DNA from: Thermoplasmata archaeon
GTDB lineage: Archaea > Thermoplasmatota > Thermoplasmata > Lutacidiplasmatales > UBA184
Reading direction: 5' to 3'
DNA: 15,912 nucleotides
Assembly (NCBI GenBank): GCA_030037875.1
Contig: JASHPV010000006.1
Coordinates: 1-15,912 of the forward strand
Position 1 is the stretch's first letter. Each line of letters begins with the position of its first letter. Made by a program: the position numbers and the translations under genes. The notes beneath the pieces were generated by a model. The model was not told the origin of the DNA. It saw only the letters and a program-made list of their open reading frames with translations, and made no database searches. This document shows positions 1 to 6,890 of this stretch, piece after piece.

Positions 1-180
1 AGACACGGTCTGGAGAGCACGCTTCCGTCAGCGAGCGCCACGGACACCCCCGGGGAGAAATCCACCCGAAAGGGCCCGGAAACGGAGGTCCAAAGTAGTA
101 TTGGCGAGGGCAGGGGCCCCCCGTCCGGGGAGCCCCCCAAGAATCTTCCTGCAAGGGACGCAGAACCGGAAGGATCCTAG

Positions 181-189
181 TTGATGATA
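181..189 (+). promoter_or_regulatory. Possible TATA box for leaderless aminotransferase start
   Basis: A T/A-rich stretch (TTGATGATA) is centred about 29 bases upstream of the ATG at 214. This is near the spacing expected between an archaeal TATA box and the transcription start of a leaderless mRNA. It also contains the alternative in-frame starts TTG 181 and ATG 184, so the two readings exclude each other. Weak evidence, mainly by analogy with clearer boxes elsewhere in the window. Confidence 0.3.
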
Positions 190-213
190 GGCAGGGGACG
201 CCTTCGACGGTCC

Positions 214-1587
214 ATGTCCAGCGGGAACGGGGATGGCCGCACTCTGGACCGGATGCGCCTGGCCCATCTCCTGGCCCGGGAGCTCACACGGTTCGAAGAT
301 GAGCATCCCCGGTCCCGCGAACTGTTCGATCGGGCGCGGAGGTCGCTACTAGCGGGCGTTCCGATGAACTGGATGGCGCGGTGGGCTGGCCCGTATCCGG
401 TCTTCGTGGACCGGGCCCTCGGAGCCCGGATCTGGGACGTCGACGGACACCGCTACGTCGATTTCTGTCTCGGCGATACCGGGTCGATGTTCGGACATTC
501 GCCTCCCGCGGTCGTCCGGGCCGTCCATCGCCAGATTCGACGGGGTATCACGACCATGCTTCCCACCGAGGACTCCGTTTGGGTCGGCCAAGAGCTGGCG
601 CGTCGCTTCGGGTTGCCGTACTGGCAGATCGCGATGACGGCGACGGACGCCAACCGGTTTGCTATTCGAATCGCCCGTGAGGTGACCGGTCGCCCGAAGA
701 TCCTTGTGTACAACGGCTGTTACCACGGTAGCGTGGACGAGGCGTTGGTGGAACTGGACGGCGGTCTCGTCGGGCCGAATCCAGGCAGCATCGGGCCGCC
801 CGTCGACCCGTCAATCACTACCAAAGCCGTCGAATTCAACGACGTACCCAGCTTAGAACGAGCGCTGGCCCCGCGTGACGTCGCTGCTGTCCTAGCCGAA
901 CCGGCGATGACGAACCAAGGCATCATCCTTCCCGACCCGGATTATCATGATCAGCTCCGGGAGATCACTCGTCGGACCGGAACGATTCTGATCATCGATG
1001 AAACGCATACAATCTGTGAAGGCCCCGGGGGGTACACCCGGGCACATCATCTCCATCCCGACATGGTGACACTCGGCAAACCCTTGGCCAGCGGGATTCC
1101 CGCCGCGGCCTTCGGAATGGCCGAGGGAGTCGCCGAGCCCAGCCTCCCGAAGGCCCGGGCCGACACGGGGGACGAGAGCGGCATCGGGGGAACCCTCTCC
1201 GGTAACCCGCTCGCCGTCGCCGCGATGCGGGCGACGCTCGAGCACGTCATCACACCCGCGGCGTACCGCCACATGATCCCGCTCGCAAAACGCTGGACGA
1301 CTGGAGTGGAGCGGACGATTCGTGAACTGAGCCTACCTTGGCACGTCACCCGACTCGGAGCGCGGGCCGAGTACCGGTTCCGGCCGTCCCCACCCCGAAA
1401 CGGCGGAGAGGCGATCGCGTCAAAGGACAGCGAGCTGGACCGATTCGTCCATCTTTACGCCCTGAACCGGGGGATTCTCCTTACGCCGTTCCACAACATG
1501 GCCCTGATGGCTCCTACGACGCGGATAGCTGATGTGGATTTGCATACCCGGGTCTTTTCCGAGTGTGCCTGCGAGCTCGTCGGCTAG
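214..1587 (+). CDS. Class III PLP-dependent aminotransferase (aspartate aminotransferase family / GSA-aminomutase-like)
   Basis: A fold-type I, class III (subgroup II) PLP enzyme of 457 residues. It has the motif PVFVDRALG...WDVDGHRYVDF near the N-terminus, a YHGS motif (Y170-H171) for cofactor stacking, the IDETHT motif with D262 expected to hold the pyridine nitrogen, and K289 in TLGKPLASG as the expected Schiff-base lysine. The sequence resembles the 'aspartate aminotransferase family' proteins annotated near glutamate-1-semialdehyde aminomutase and omega-transaminases; the substrate cannot be told from sequence. No heme-biosynthesis gene is adjacent, which argues against a role as HemL. 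Starts at TTG 181, ATG 184, ATG 214 and ATG 253 are all in frame. ATG 214 is preferred because of a TATA-like box about 29 bases upstream, and ATG 253 is also possible from homology. The gene stands alone and is followed by a hairpin at 1599-1630. Confidence 0.88.
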   Translation: MSSGNGDGRTLDRMRLAHLLARELTRFEDEHPRSRELFDRARRSLLAGVPMNWMARWAGPYPVFVDRALGARIWDVDGHRYVDFCLGDTGSMFGHSPPAVVRAVHRQIRRGITTMLPTEDSVWVGQELARRFGLPYWQIAMTATDANRFAIRIAREVTGRPKILVYNGCYHGSVDEALVELDGGLVGPNPGSIGPPVDPSITTKAVEFNDVPSLERALAPRDVAAVLAEPAMTNQGIILPDPDYHDQLREITRRTGTILIIDETHTICEGPGGYTRAHHLHPDMVTLGKPLASGIPAAAFGMAEGVAEPSLPKARADTGDESGIGGTLSGNPLAVAAMRATLEHVITPAAYRHMIPLAKRWTTGVERTIRELSLPWHVTRLGARAEYRFRPSPPRNGGEAIASKDSELDRFVHLYALNRGILLTPFHNMALMAPTTRIADVDLHTRVFSECACELVG

Positions 1588-1598
1588 GCTCACCGCGG

Positions 1599-1630
1599 CG
1601 GCAGGGGTACATCGATGCGGGCCCCTGCCG
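1599..1630 (+). terminator. GC-rich hairpin after the aminotransferase gene
   Basis: A perfect 9-base-pair inverted repeat (CGGCAGGGG at 1599-1607 with CCCCTGCCG at 1622-1630) closes a 14-base loop. It begins 12 bases after the aminotransferase stop codon and ends just before the promoter-like box of the next gene. No U-tract follows, so it is not a classical intrinsic terminator. It could stabilise the 3' end or help end transcription. Confidence 0.35.
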
Positions 1631-1645
1631 GCCGCCGTCGCCGCA

Positions 1646-1653
1646 TCTAAGTA
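1646..1653 (+). promoter_or_regulatory. TATA-like box for the six-helix membrane protein
   Basis: The box TCTAAGTA is centred about 27 bases upstream of ATG 1677, with no Shine-Dalgarno sequence between. The spacing fits an archaeal TATA box driving a leaderless transcript that begins at the ATG. Confidence 0.45.
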
Positions 1654-1676
1654 GCCCTGCGGGGTGGCCCACGGCC

Positions 1677-2462
1677 ATGTCCGGTCCGGCCTCTCCACGA
1701 TCCGGTTCCTCGACGGCCCCGACGACCGGCGTGAAGGCTCCAACGACTGCGAATTCGCGAGAATTGGAACTCAAGGGGGTAGGGCGGCTGGGCTCCGGAG
1801 CGGGTGTGGGCCTGGCCGGTGGAATCGTCGGCGTTGTCCTACCGATTGTCTTCCTCTGGCTGACGACACATAATCCTGGCGGGTTCTTCGTCTATGACGC
1901 CACGCTGATCGACACGACGGGATTTTTCGTTCTCGCTGGAGCGATCCTCCTTCTAGTATCGCTGTTCCTCTACCGACGCAGCTTTTCAGCGCTGCGAAAA
2001 GTCGACGGCCGGTTCGCGATTGCGTCCGGGCTCTGCCTCGTCGGTTCGGTCGGGTTCCTTCTGCTCCTGGTATGTGCCGGCCTCCTCGTCGGATCGAGCA
2101 GTTCGCTCATTCAATGCCTCCACCAATCTCCGGCACATGCCCTCACCTGCATCCGGTCCGGGCAACCGCTCGGGGCGTACACCGGCCTCGCGGGTTTTTG
2201 GCTGGGATGGCTTGGTGGCGTCGGCATCGTGGTCGGGTTAGCTCTCGCGGGGCGCCGATACCAGAATGGGGCGGTCTCGGGCGGAGCATCGCTCTACGCG
2301 GTCCTACTTCTAGTTCTAGTGGGTCCGTTTCTATCCTTGCTCACCCCGCTCCCGGGGATCGATTACCTGCTGCTCGCCGTACCTTTGTTCATCGTCCTCG
2401 CCCCGGGCCTCGTTTTGGGCGGAGCCAACCGCGCGCTCAAGTCTGCCAGCCCAACCAGCTGA
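1677..2462 (+). CDS. Six-helix integral membrane protein of unknown function
   Basis: A 261-residue protein. It starts with a Ser/Thr/Ala/Pro-rich, probably disordered cytosolic tail (residues 1-40), followed by about six hydrophobic segments near residues 43-63, 81-99, 116-138, 168-191, 205-222 and 228-249. The loop between helices 3 and 4 holds two cysteines (C147 and C158), which could form a disulfide if the loop faces outward. No catalytic or transporter signature was recognised, and the family is unknown. The reading frame stays open upstream into the aminotransferase gene. ATG 1677 was chosen because a TATA-like box lies 27 bases before it and the upstream translation is Arg/Pro-rich and unlike protein. 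It converges with the Ta0938-family gene, with 21 bases between the stops. Confidence 0.75.
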   Translation: MSGPASPRSGSSTAPTTGVKAPTTANSRELELKGVGRLGSGAGVGLAGGIVGVVLPIVFLWLTTHNPGGFFVYDATLIDTTGFFVLAGAILLLVSLFLYRRSFSALRKVDGRFAIASGLCLVGSVGFLLLLVCAGLLVGSSSSLIQCLHQSPAHALTCIRSGQPLGAYTGLAGFWLGWLGGVGIVVGLALAGRRYQNGAVSGGASLYAVLLLVLVGPFLSLLTPLPGIDYLLLAVPLFIVLAPGLVLGGANRALKSASPTS

Positions 2463-2465
2463 CCG

Positions 2466-2493
2466 GCCGACCCGTGAACCGGGTCATGTCGGC
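2466..2493. terminator. Inverted repeat between convergent genes, possible bidirectional terminator
   Basis: An inverted repeat covers the gap between two convergent stop codons. An inner stem GACCCG/CGGGTC (2469-2474 with 2480-2485) closes a 5-base loop. An alternative outer pairing, GCCGAC (2466-2471) with GTCGGC (2488-2493), can extend or replace it. Its place between converging genes suggests a shared 3'-end structure. It overlaps the last codons of the minus-strand gene and has no T-run. Confidence 0.35.
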
Positions 2494-2789
2494 GAGGGAA
2501 TGGTCTCGGTGCGGAAGGAGCGGATCGCCCCCTCGGCGTTGAACGCCACGCGGCAGGAGTAAGACTGCGCCCCCCGGGAGGCCGTGCAGAGCCTCCCCCG
2601 TCGGTCGCCTTCGATGATCAGGTTATCGATCGCATCCCATCGGGCTTCCGCCTTGATGCGGTCGACCAGGTTTCGAAACTGGGCAACGCAAACCGCGCAG
2701 CAGAAGAACAGGCGCGTCCCTTCCACGACTTCCCAGAGATTCCCCCAGGCCGAGTCACAGATGGCACAGCCCGTGTAGTTAACCTTCAA
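2484..2789 (-). CDS. Ta0938-family small cysteine-rich protein
   Basis: A 101-residue protein with the pattern GCAIC...WGNLWE near the N-terminus (C8, C11) and FFCCAVC (C30, C31, C34) further on. It then has a helix with FRNLV and a C-terminal beta-rich part with GRLCTA. From memory this closely follows the Thermoplasma acidophilum protein Ta0938, a small metal-binding-type fold of unknown function with a solved structure. The paired Cys motifs suggest one zinc or iron site. The start codon overlaps the end of the upstream heme-oxygenase-like gene by 11 bases, which implies translational coupling and a shared function. It is one of the strongest hints that the host is a Thermoplasmatota archaeon. 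No enzymatic role can be assigned. Confidence 0.75.
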   Translation of the reverse strand: MKVNYTGCAICDSAWGNLWEVVEGTRLFFCCAVCVAQFRNLVDRIKAEARWDAIDNLIIEGDRRGRLCTASRGAQSYSCRVAFNAEGAIRSFRTETIPSPT

Positions 2790-3675
2790 ACTGCGCCGCC
2801 CGCTCCAGTCGAGCGATCAGATAATCATCGAAGAGATCCGCCGACCGCAGAAACGTGGCTTGGACATCCTCCACACGGCCCGGCAAAGCGGCGAATCGGT
2901 CGACGAGCGCGAGCGCCTCGTCCGAGTGACCTACATCGGCCTCGTACCCTTCCCGGAGAAACGCCTTCGTCGCGGAGGTTACGCTCGGATCCGAAAGGAT
3001 TTCGGGGTCGAAGTAGCGAATGGAGGCCCCTTCCTTCACAAGGTCCCGGTTTGCAATCAGCTCGAGGCTGTGCATCGCCGCCATCGCCTCGACCCAGTGC
3101 TCCTCGGTCGCTATCCGGTTCCACCCCAAGATGGCCGCGGCCGTGGACGGGAGGGGAGGGGTACGGAGGACTTGGTCTCGCGGGATTCCGAGGCTCTCCC
3201 CCATCTGAAGCAAGAGGTCGTAGTGGGAGGGAGCCGGGGTGCCGAAGCCTCCAAACTCGGTGTTGAGGTTGTCCAGCTCGTACCGGGCCACTTCGGGCTC
3301 GTCAGTTCTCGCCATGATATAGGCGCAGGAGCGAACCCACTGGCGGAGGAAGTGCTGATGCTCGAAGACGTATCCGAGGAGGGTTGCGCGAGAAGGATGC
3401 TGGAGCGCAACCGGGAACGGATGCGGAGGCCGACCATAGAACTTCACGATAAATCGGGACTTGATCCAAGCGGACAACGGGGCCGGGCCAAGGTCGAAGA
3501 ACCGTCTTAGCTGGGTCTCGAGTTCCGGGCGGCTGACCTTCTGTCGGGTGATGTTTTGGTTGAGCCAGCGGACATGGCCCGAGTCGCTCATGTCGGCTCG
3601 TTCGACGAGGTGGCGACTCAACGAATCGTAATCTCGGGGCGCATAGCCCGTTAAGCAGGCGGGACACTTTGTCAT
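2779..3675 (-). CDS. Heme-oxygenase-like putative di-metal oxidase (iron-containing redox enzyme family) with N-terminal zinc-finger-like motif
   Basis: A 298-residue, mostly helical protein. Residues 4-34 form a C-x2-C...H...H motif (C4, C7, H22, H34) that looks like a small zinc finger. The rest resembles the TenA/PqqC/CADD heme-oxygenase-like fold, specifically the iron-containing redox enzymes (HDO family). It has E105/H108 in FEHQHF, an E-F-G-G-F-G...SH motif (E140, H151) matching the usual EE-G-G...H signature, E205 in MHSLEL, and a late E-x4-D-x2-H motif (E242, D247, H250) close to the usual H-x3-D-x2-H. These are plausible ligands of a two-iron or mixed Fe/Mn site that oxidises a small substrate with O2; the substrate is unknown. 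ATG 3675 was chosen over the in-frame ATG 3699 because the latter overlaps the upstream gene and adds nothing conserved. It is the middle gene of a three-gene cassette. Confidence 0.65.
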   Translation of the reverse strand: MTKCPACLTGYAPRDYDSLSRHLVERADMSDSGHVRWLNQNITRQKVSRPELETQLRRFFDLGPAPLSAWIKSRFIVKFYGRPPHPFPVALQHPSRATLLGYVFEHQHFLRQWVRSCAYIMARTDEPEVARYELDNLNTEFGGFGTPAPSHYDLLLQMGESLGIPRDQVLRTPPLPSTAAAILGWNRIATEEHWVEAMAAMHSLELIANRDLVKEGASIRYFDPEILSDPSVTSATKAFLREGYEADVGHSDEALALVDRFAALPGRVEDVQATFLRSADLFDDYLIARLERAAQFEG

Positions 3676-3695
3676 GCCGAACCCTCTCGTCGGAT

Positions 3696-3911
3696 TCAAA
3701 AGGGGAACTCTCTGGGAAGGCGCCCCCGGAGGCGCTGGTAGTCGGGGTCCGCCGCAAAGTGTGAGGCCATCTGCCGAAGGGTCTCCTTCACATCGTCGGT
3801 CGTCCGGTGGCGGTTTCCCGCGACCATTTCGACGGTGCTTTCGAAGTCTTCGTGGCAGGCCTCGAAGCAGTTCCCCATGCCCGTGAGGAGCTCCCGCTCA
3901 CGCGGATTCAC
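3696..3911 (-). CDS. Small Cys/His-motif protein, first gene of the redox cassette
   Basis: A predicted 71-residue acidic-basic protein, mostly helical, with a C-F-E-A-C-H motif followed by acidic residues. It could bind metal, but no family was recognised. GTG 3911 is preferred as start because a TATA-like box (3934-3941) is centred 27 bases before it, as in a leaderless mRNA. ATG 3929 gives a 77-residue product and has GGAGG immediately before it, too close for a usual ribosome-binding site. Its stop lies 20 bases before the start of the heme-oxygenase-like gene, so the two are probably co-transcribed. The gene is divergent from citrate synthase. Confidence 0.6.
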   Translation of the reverse strand: MNPRERELLTGMGNCFEACHEDFESTVEMVAGNRHRTTDDVKETLRQMASHFAADPDYQRLRGRLPREFPF

Positions 3912-3933
3912 ACCGTACGGGAACCCCATCCTC

Positions 3934-3941
3934 CCTAAAAC
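3934..3941 (-). promoter_or_regulatory. TATA-like box for the three-gene redox cassette
   Basis: On the minus strand this reads GTTTTAGG, centred about 27 bases upstream of GTG 3911. It is the clearest T/A block in the divergent gap between this cassette and citrate synthase. Confidence 0.45.
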
Positions 3942-4034
3942 GGTGGTCCGGGCCCCGGTGCCACGATGGACAGACCAACCGGCCCCACGGACCCTCGCCG
4001 GAACGGTTCAATACCTCAGCCCCTCTCCGCCTCT

Positions 4035-4040
4035 GAGGAG
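4035..4040 (+). promoter_or_regulatory. Shine-Dalgarno sequence of citrate synthase
   Basis: GAGGAG lies seven bases before ATG 4048. This is one of the few clear ribosome-binding sites in the window, and it decides the citrate synthase start against the longer open frame running back to 3835. A weak T/A-rich box (TTCAATAC, 4007-4014) lies further upstream. Confidence 0.6.
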
Positions 4041-4047
4041 ACGGACC

Positions 4048-5388
4048 ATGCCCAAGCGAATTCACCCGCGCAAAGCGACAGCGGTTCGACGGCTGAAGAA
4101 GGAAGATACGTTGTCGGTCGTGGACCGCAGGACCTCGAAGGAATACTCGCTTCGGTTGCACCTGGGATCGCTTCACGCGCCGGACCTCCGTCAGATTCGG
4201 ACCTCCGAGTCCGATTTCGGCCTCCTGAGCTACGACCCGTCTTTTGTGAACACCGCCTCCTGCAAGAGCGGCATCTCCTACATCGACGGGGCGGCCGGAA
4301 TTCTTCGATACCGGGGCTATCCGATCGAGGAGCTGGCGGGCACCCGAAACTACCTCGAAGTCGCGTACCTTCTCATTTACGGCCGATTACCGGGCAAGAA
4401 TCAGCTCGCTGAGTGGCTCCACAATATCACGTACCACACGATGCTCCACGAGAACATCAAAAAATTCATGGACGGTTTCCATCACGACGCCCATCCGATG
4501 GGGATGCTGGTCAGCACCCTCGCCGCCCTCTCCACCTTCTACCCCGAGGCCAAATCCATCCTGGACACCGAGCAGCGTCAGCGACAGATCCATCGCCTGA
4601 TTGCCAAGATGCCTACGCTGGCGGCCTTCGCGTTCCGCCACTCTGTCGGGATGGCGTACATCTATCCCAGCAACGACCTCGGGTACGCGGAAAATCTGCT
4701 CACGATGATGCATCGGCCGTCGTGGACCACGCAGTACACCCCCGATCCGGTCCTGAGCAAGGTCCTCGACCTCTTGTTCGTGCTCCACGCCGATCACGAA
4801 CAGAACTGCAGCACCCAAGCCATGCGCACCGTCGGGAGCGCCCACGCGGACCCCTACACCTGTGCCGCCGCCGCGGCCGCCGCCCTGTACGGACCGTTGC
4901 ATGGAGGGGCCAATGAACAGGTCATCCAGATGCTCCGCGAGGTCGGCTCGAAGGAGAATATTCCAAAGCTGTTGCGGCAGGTCAAGTCCGGAAAGCGGCT
5001 GTTGATGGGATTCGGCCACCGGATCTACAAGAACCGGGACCCGCGGGCCGAGATTATCAAAAAGGTCGCCCCTGAGCTATTCGCCGTCACGGGACGAAAT
5101 CCGCTCCTGGATGTGGCCCTCGAGCTAGAGAAGGTCGCCGAGTCGGACGACTACTTCATCAAGCGGCACCTCTACCCGAACGTCGACTTTTACTCTGGGA
5201 TCATTTATCAATCGATGGGCTTCCCCGTCGATATGTTTCCCGTGCTGTTCGCCATTCCTCGGATGTCCGGCTGGCTCGCCCAGTGGCAGGAGATGCTCCT
5301 CGACCCGGAACAGAAGATCGTTCGCCCGCGGCAGCTCTACGTCGGCGCGCGACTTCGTCACCTCCCGAAGGAGGCCTCAGCCCAGTAG
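4048..5388 (+). CDS. gltA: Citrate synthase
   Basis: Condenses acetyl-CoA with oxaloacetate to citrate, the entry step of the TCA cycle, in the cytosol. The 446-residue protein has all hallmarks of the citrate synthase family. H285 in GPLHGGAN binds oxaloacetate and the acetyl-CoA enol, H324 in GFGHRIYKNRDPR is the second catalytic histidine, and D380 in PNVDFYSG is the catalytic base. The HADHEQN motif (H247-N253) and the N-terminal GxAGILRYRGYPIEEL segment are also typical. The roughly 55-residue N-terminal extension before the core (residues 1-55, basic) is like that of longer type members. The start is fixed by the GAGGAG sequence upstream. It could in principle be a 2-methylcitrate synthase, but no prpB or prpD is nearby. 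It appears to be transcribed alone. Confidence 0.95.
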   Translation: MPKRIHPRKATAVRRLKKEDTLSVVDRRTSKEYSLRLHLGSLHAPDLRQIRTSESDFGLLSYDPSFVNTASCKSGISYIDGAAGILRYRGYPIEELAGTRNYLEVAYLLIYGRLPGKNQLAEWLHNITYHTMLHENIKKFMDGFHHDAHPMGMLVSTLAALSTFYPEAKSILDTEQRQRQIHRLIAKMPTLAAFAFRHSVGMAYIYPSNDLGYAENLLTMMHRPSWTTQYTPDPVLSKVLDLLFVLHADHEQNCSTQAMRTVGSAHADPYTCAAAAAAALYGPLHGGANEQVIQMLREVGSKENIPKLLRQVKSGKRLLMGFGHRIYKNRDPRAEIIKKVAPELFAVTGRNPLLDVALELEKVAESDDYFIKRHLYPNVDFYSGIIYQSMGFPVDMFPVLFAIPRMSGWLAQWQEMLLDPEQKIVRPRQLYVGARLRHLPKEASAQ

Positions 5389-5424
5389 TCAGGTTGGGCG
5401 TCCCTATCTCCGGGAACGACCCGT

Positions 5425-5712
5425 CTACGCTTGGACGGTGATGGTTCCGGAACGACCCATCGAGACTTGGAGCTTCCCCCGGAAATCCTTCACCCACCCG
5501 TCCGTGATCTTGACCCTCTGACCCACGGAATACTTCTTGATGTCTTCCCCCCAGAGCGTCAGAGTGATCGTGCCGGAATCGTCCTTCAACGTCGCATCGG
5601 CCACCTTGGACGGGCCTCGCGACGTGGTTACATCCCGGGGTTCAGATATGGCCGTAATCGTGGCCTCGATCGTCGCGTTGGCGTTGGCTCGGAGGGAAGA
5701 GATGCTTGCCAT
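5425..5712 (-). CDS. Archaeal-type single-stranded DNA-binding protein (single OB fold)
   Basis: A 95-residue protein made almost wholly of one OB fold. The core pattern is VADATLKDDSGTITLTLWGEDI, then a GQRVKITDGWVKDFRGKLQVSMGRSG strand pair. This matches the archaeal/RPA-like and SOSS-B-type SSBs, in which the LTLW aromatic and the later W and F stack on bases. There is no acidic C-terminal tail and no zinc finger, so it is a minimal version. ATG 5712 was chosen because a TATA-like box (5738-5746) is centred 30 bases upstream and homology begins here. The open frame extends to 5784, but that part has no conserved features. It converges with citrate synthase, with 36 bases between the stops. 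Confidence 0.8.
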   Translation of the reverse strand: MASISSLRANANATIEATITAISEPRDVTTSRGPSKVADATLKDDSGTITLTLWGEDIKKYSVGQRVKITDGWVKDFRGKLQVSMGRSGTITVQA

Positions 5713-5737
5713 GGCGGGGGAGGCCAACCCGGTCGCG

Positions 5738-5746
5738 GTTAAGCTT
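5738..5746 (-). promoter_or_regulatory. TATA-like box for the SSB gene
   Basis: On the minus strand this reads AAGCTTAAC, centred about 30 bases upstream of ATG 5712, with only G/C-rich sequence between. It fits a leaderless or near-leaderless mRNA. Confidence 0.4.
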
Positions 5747-5835
5747 CTTGCGCCTCCTCTGGGAACTGATCCCGGAAGCTCCACGTCGACGTTTCCCGAG
5801 GCAAGGAGGCGATTGAGGGAGACGCCCTGGACAAG

Positions 5836-6360
5836 CTAGACGGAGGGCGGTAGACCGCTAATCGCTTTTTCCTTCAAGCCCTGAAGCCAGCGTTGGTGTC
5901 CTTGGAACATCCTCTCAGGTCGAAGCGCGTGGTCGAGGCGGGCGAGGCTCCCATACTGGGACTCCTCCGTTAGTACGTGACAGCCAGCAGCGGTTGGGAT
6001 AATCAGCCAGGCATGGTAGACGTCCACGCCCGACCCCTGGGCGTCCCACGCGAGTCGCTCCGGCGTCACGAACTCCTGCACTTTCGAACGCAACGAGGCG
6101 CTGAAGGTCCGCCATTGGAACTCGGTACCGGGCCCCAGGTCCGGTCCGCCCCCGTCGATCTGCACGTGGGAGGCATTAGAGTACCACGTGGGCCAGAGAG
6201 TCGCCCGCACAAGCCAGGCCCACACTTGGGCGCGGGCGACGGGAATGTCGATCTCGTTCCGGACGTGGACCGGCGCCCGGTCGGGGGCAAATTTGGGCGG
6301 CCATCGAATCGATGGCTGCGGCTGCACAGGGGGCCAAGGCCCGGCGAGCCGATAACGCAT
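5836..6360 (-). CDS. SRPBCC (START/Bet v1-like) family protein
   Basis: A 174-residue protein with the helix-grip fold pattern. A first strand VHVRNEIDIPV is followed by the short helix motif ARAQVWAWLVRATLWPTWY, then alternating strands with PGTEFQW and a long C-terminal amphipathic helix (GHQRWLQGLKEKA). The polyketide cyclase/dehydrase-like branch of SRPBCC proteins shares this, with a hydrophobic pocket for a lipid, polyketide or other small ligand. The ligand cannot be told. The first 30 residues are Pro-rich and poorly conserved in style, so the true start may be further downstream. It follows the small membrane protein gene by 42 bases on the same strand and may be co-transcribed with it. 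Confidence 0.75.
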   Translation of the reverse strand: MRYRLAGPWPPVQPQPSIRWPPKFAPDRAPVHVRNEIDIPVARAQVWAWLVRATLWPTWYSNASHVQIDGGGPDLGPGTEFQWRTFSASLRSKVQEFVTPERLAWDAQGSGVDVYHAWLIIPTAAGCHVLTEESQYGSLARLDHALRPERMFQGHQRWLQGLKEKAISGLPPSV

Positions 6361-6402
6361 CGGTCAGGCAAGCAATCGCTTGGCCGCCGGTCCAGGGTCG
6401 AT

Positions 6403-6603
6403 TCACTTCGCAGGCCGTCCAGAAGAATCGAACAGGTCTTCCGATGCCCCTCGTCGCTGAGCTCTCCGGAGAAACGCCCAACCCAAAAAGAGCGCAACTA
6501 CCACGATAGCTCCTCCGATCAGAGCCCAACCCTCGAGGGGAGGCAGGCCGAGAACGCGCGATCCGGCGTCCAACAGATAGACGGATGAGGTCCCCAAGCA
6601 CAT
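6403..6603 (-). CDS. Small single-pass membrane protein
   Basis: A 66-residue predicted protein with one transmembrane helix (about residues 25-45, GWALIGGAIVVVALFLGW) followed by an Arg-rich cytosolic stretch (LRRAQRRG), giving an N-out/C-in topology by the positive-inside rule. ATG 6603 is preferred because a TATA-like box is centred 26 bases upstream. The open frame continues to ATG 6720 (105 residues), with a T/A-rich block GGTTATTATGGG near 6787-6798 that could serve that longer form. No family was recognised. The clean helix supports a real gene, but short length keeps confidence moderate. Confidence 0.5.
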   Translation of the reverse strand: MCLGTSSVYLLDAGSRVLGLPPLEGWALIGGAIVVVALFLGWAFLRRAQRRGASEDLFDSSGRPAK

Positions 6604-6625
6604 TTCCACTGATCTCGACGGACTT

Positions 6626-6632
6626 GCTAGAA
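6626..6632 (-). promoter_or_regulatory. TATA-like box for the small membrane protein
   Basis: On the minus strand this reads TTCTAGC, centred 26 bases upstream of ATG 6603. Short and only partly T/A, so weak on its own; the spacing is what supports it. Confidence 0.3.
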
Positions 6633-6867
6633 GGCTGGCGGGGAATGCCCGAAGCTCCGCCGAAGTCTCCGCGGCGGTAACAGGAAAGCTTGCCGCCGGC
6701 GTCCGATGGCGCTGTAGCATCGTGAGAGCGACGGAATCCTGCGTTTGCAGGGCAAATCAGGCGGATGGATGCGTATTGGGAGTCGTCCCATAATAACCTT
6801 CGGCAACGCGCCTCGGGCAACTCGGGCGATGGGTCCAACAGAGAACGAGCCTGTGCCGGCGCTTAGG

Positions 6868-6890
6868 TATTTATCCCTATACGTACGTAT
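6868..6890. promoter_or_regulatory. AT-rich TATA box followed by a perfect 12-base palindrome
   Basis: TATTTAT at 6868-6874 is the best TATA-like sequence in the window. Four bases later comes ATACGTACGTAT (6879-6890), a perfect 12-base palindrome. On the plus strand the expected start of transcription is near 6897, so a dimeric regulator bound to the palindrome would sit between TATA box and start and could block polymerase. The nearest plus-strand gene, the SPFH protein, starts about 250 bases on, which would give a long leader. The block is also T/A-rich on the minus strand. Confidence 0.4.

Noticed and set aside
109..151. GC-rich self-complementary stretch with GGGGCCCC and GCAGG/CCTGC arms before the aminotransferase
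   Set aside because: Pairing is patchy and expected by chance in such GC-rich sequence; no neighbouring gene end is visible for it to terminate.
214..1587. Reading the aminotransferase as HemL (heme biosynthesis)
   Set aside because: Only fold-level motifs are shared, and no other heme gene is nearby; the closer remembered relatives are annotated as general class III aminotransferases.
2860..3510. 216-codon plus-strand open frame
   Set aside because: Antisense to the heme-oxygenase-like gene; the translation has no recognisable features.
4387..5019. 210-codon minus-strand open frame
   Set aside because: Antisense to citrate synthase, including its catalytic motifs.
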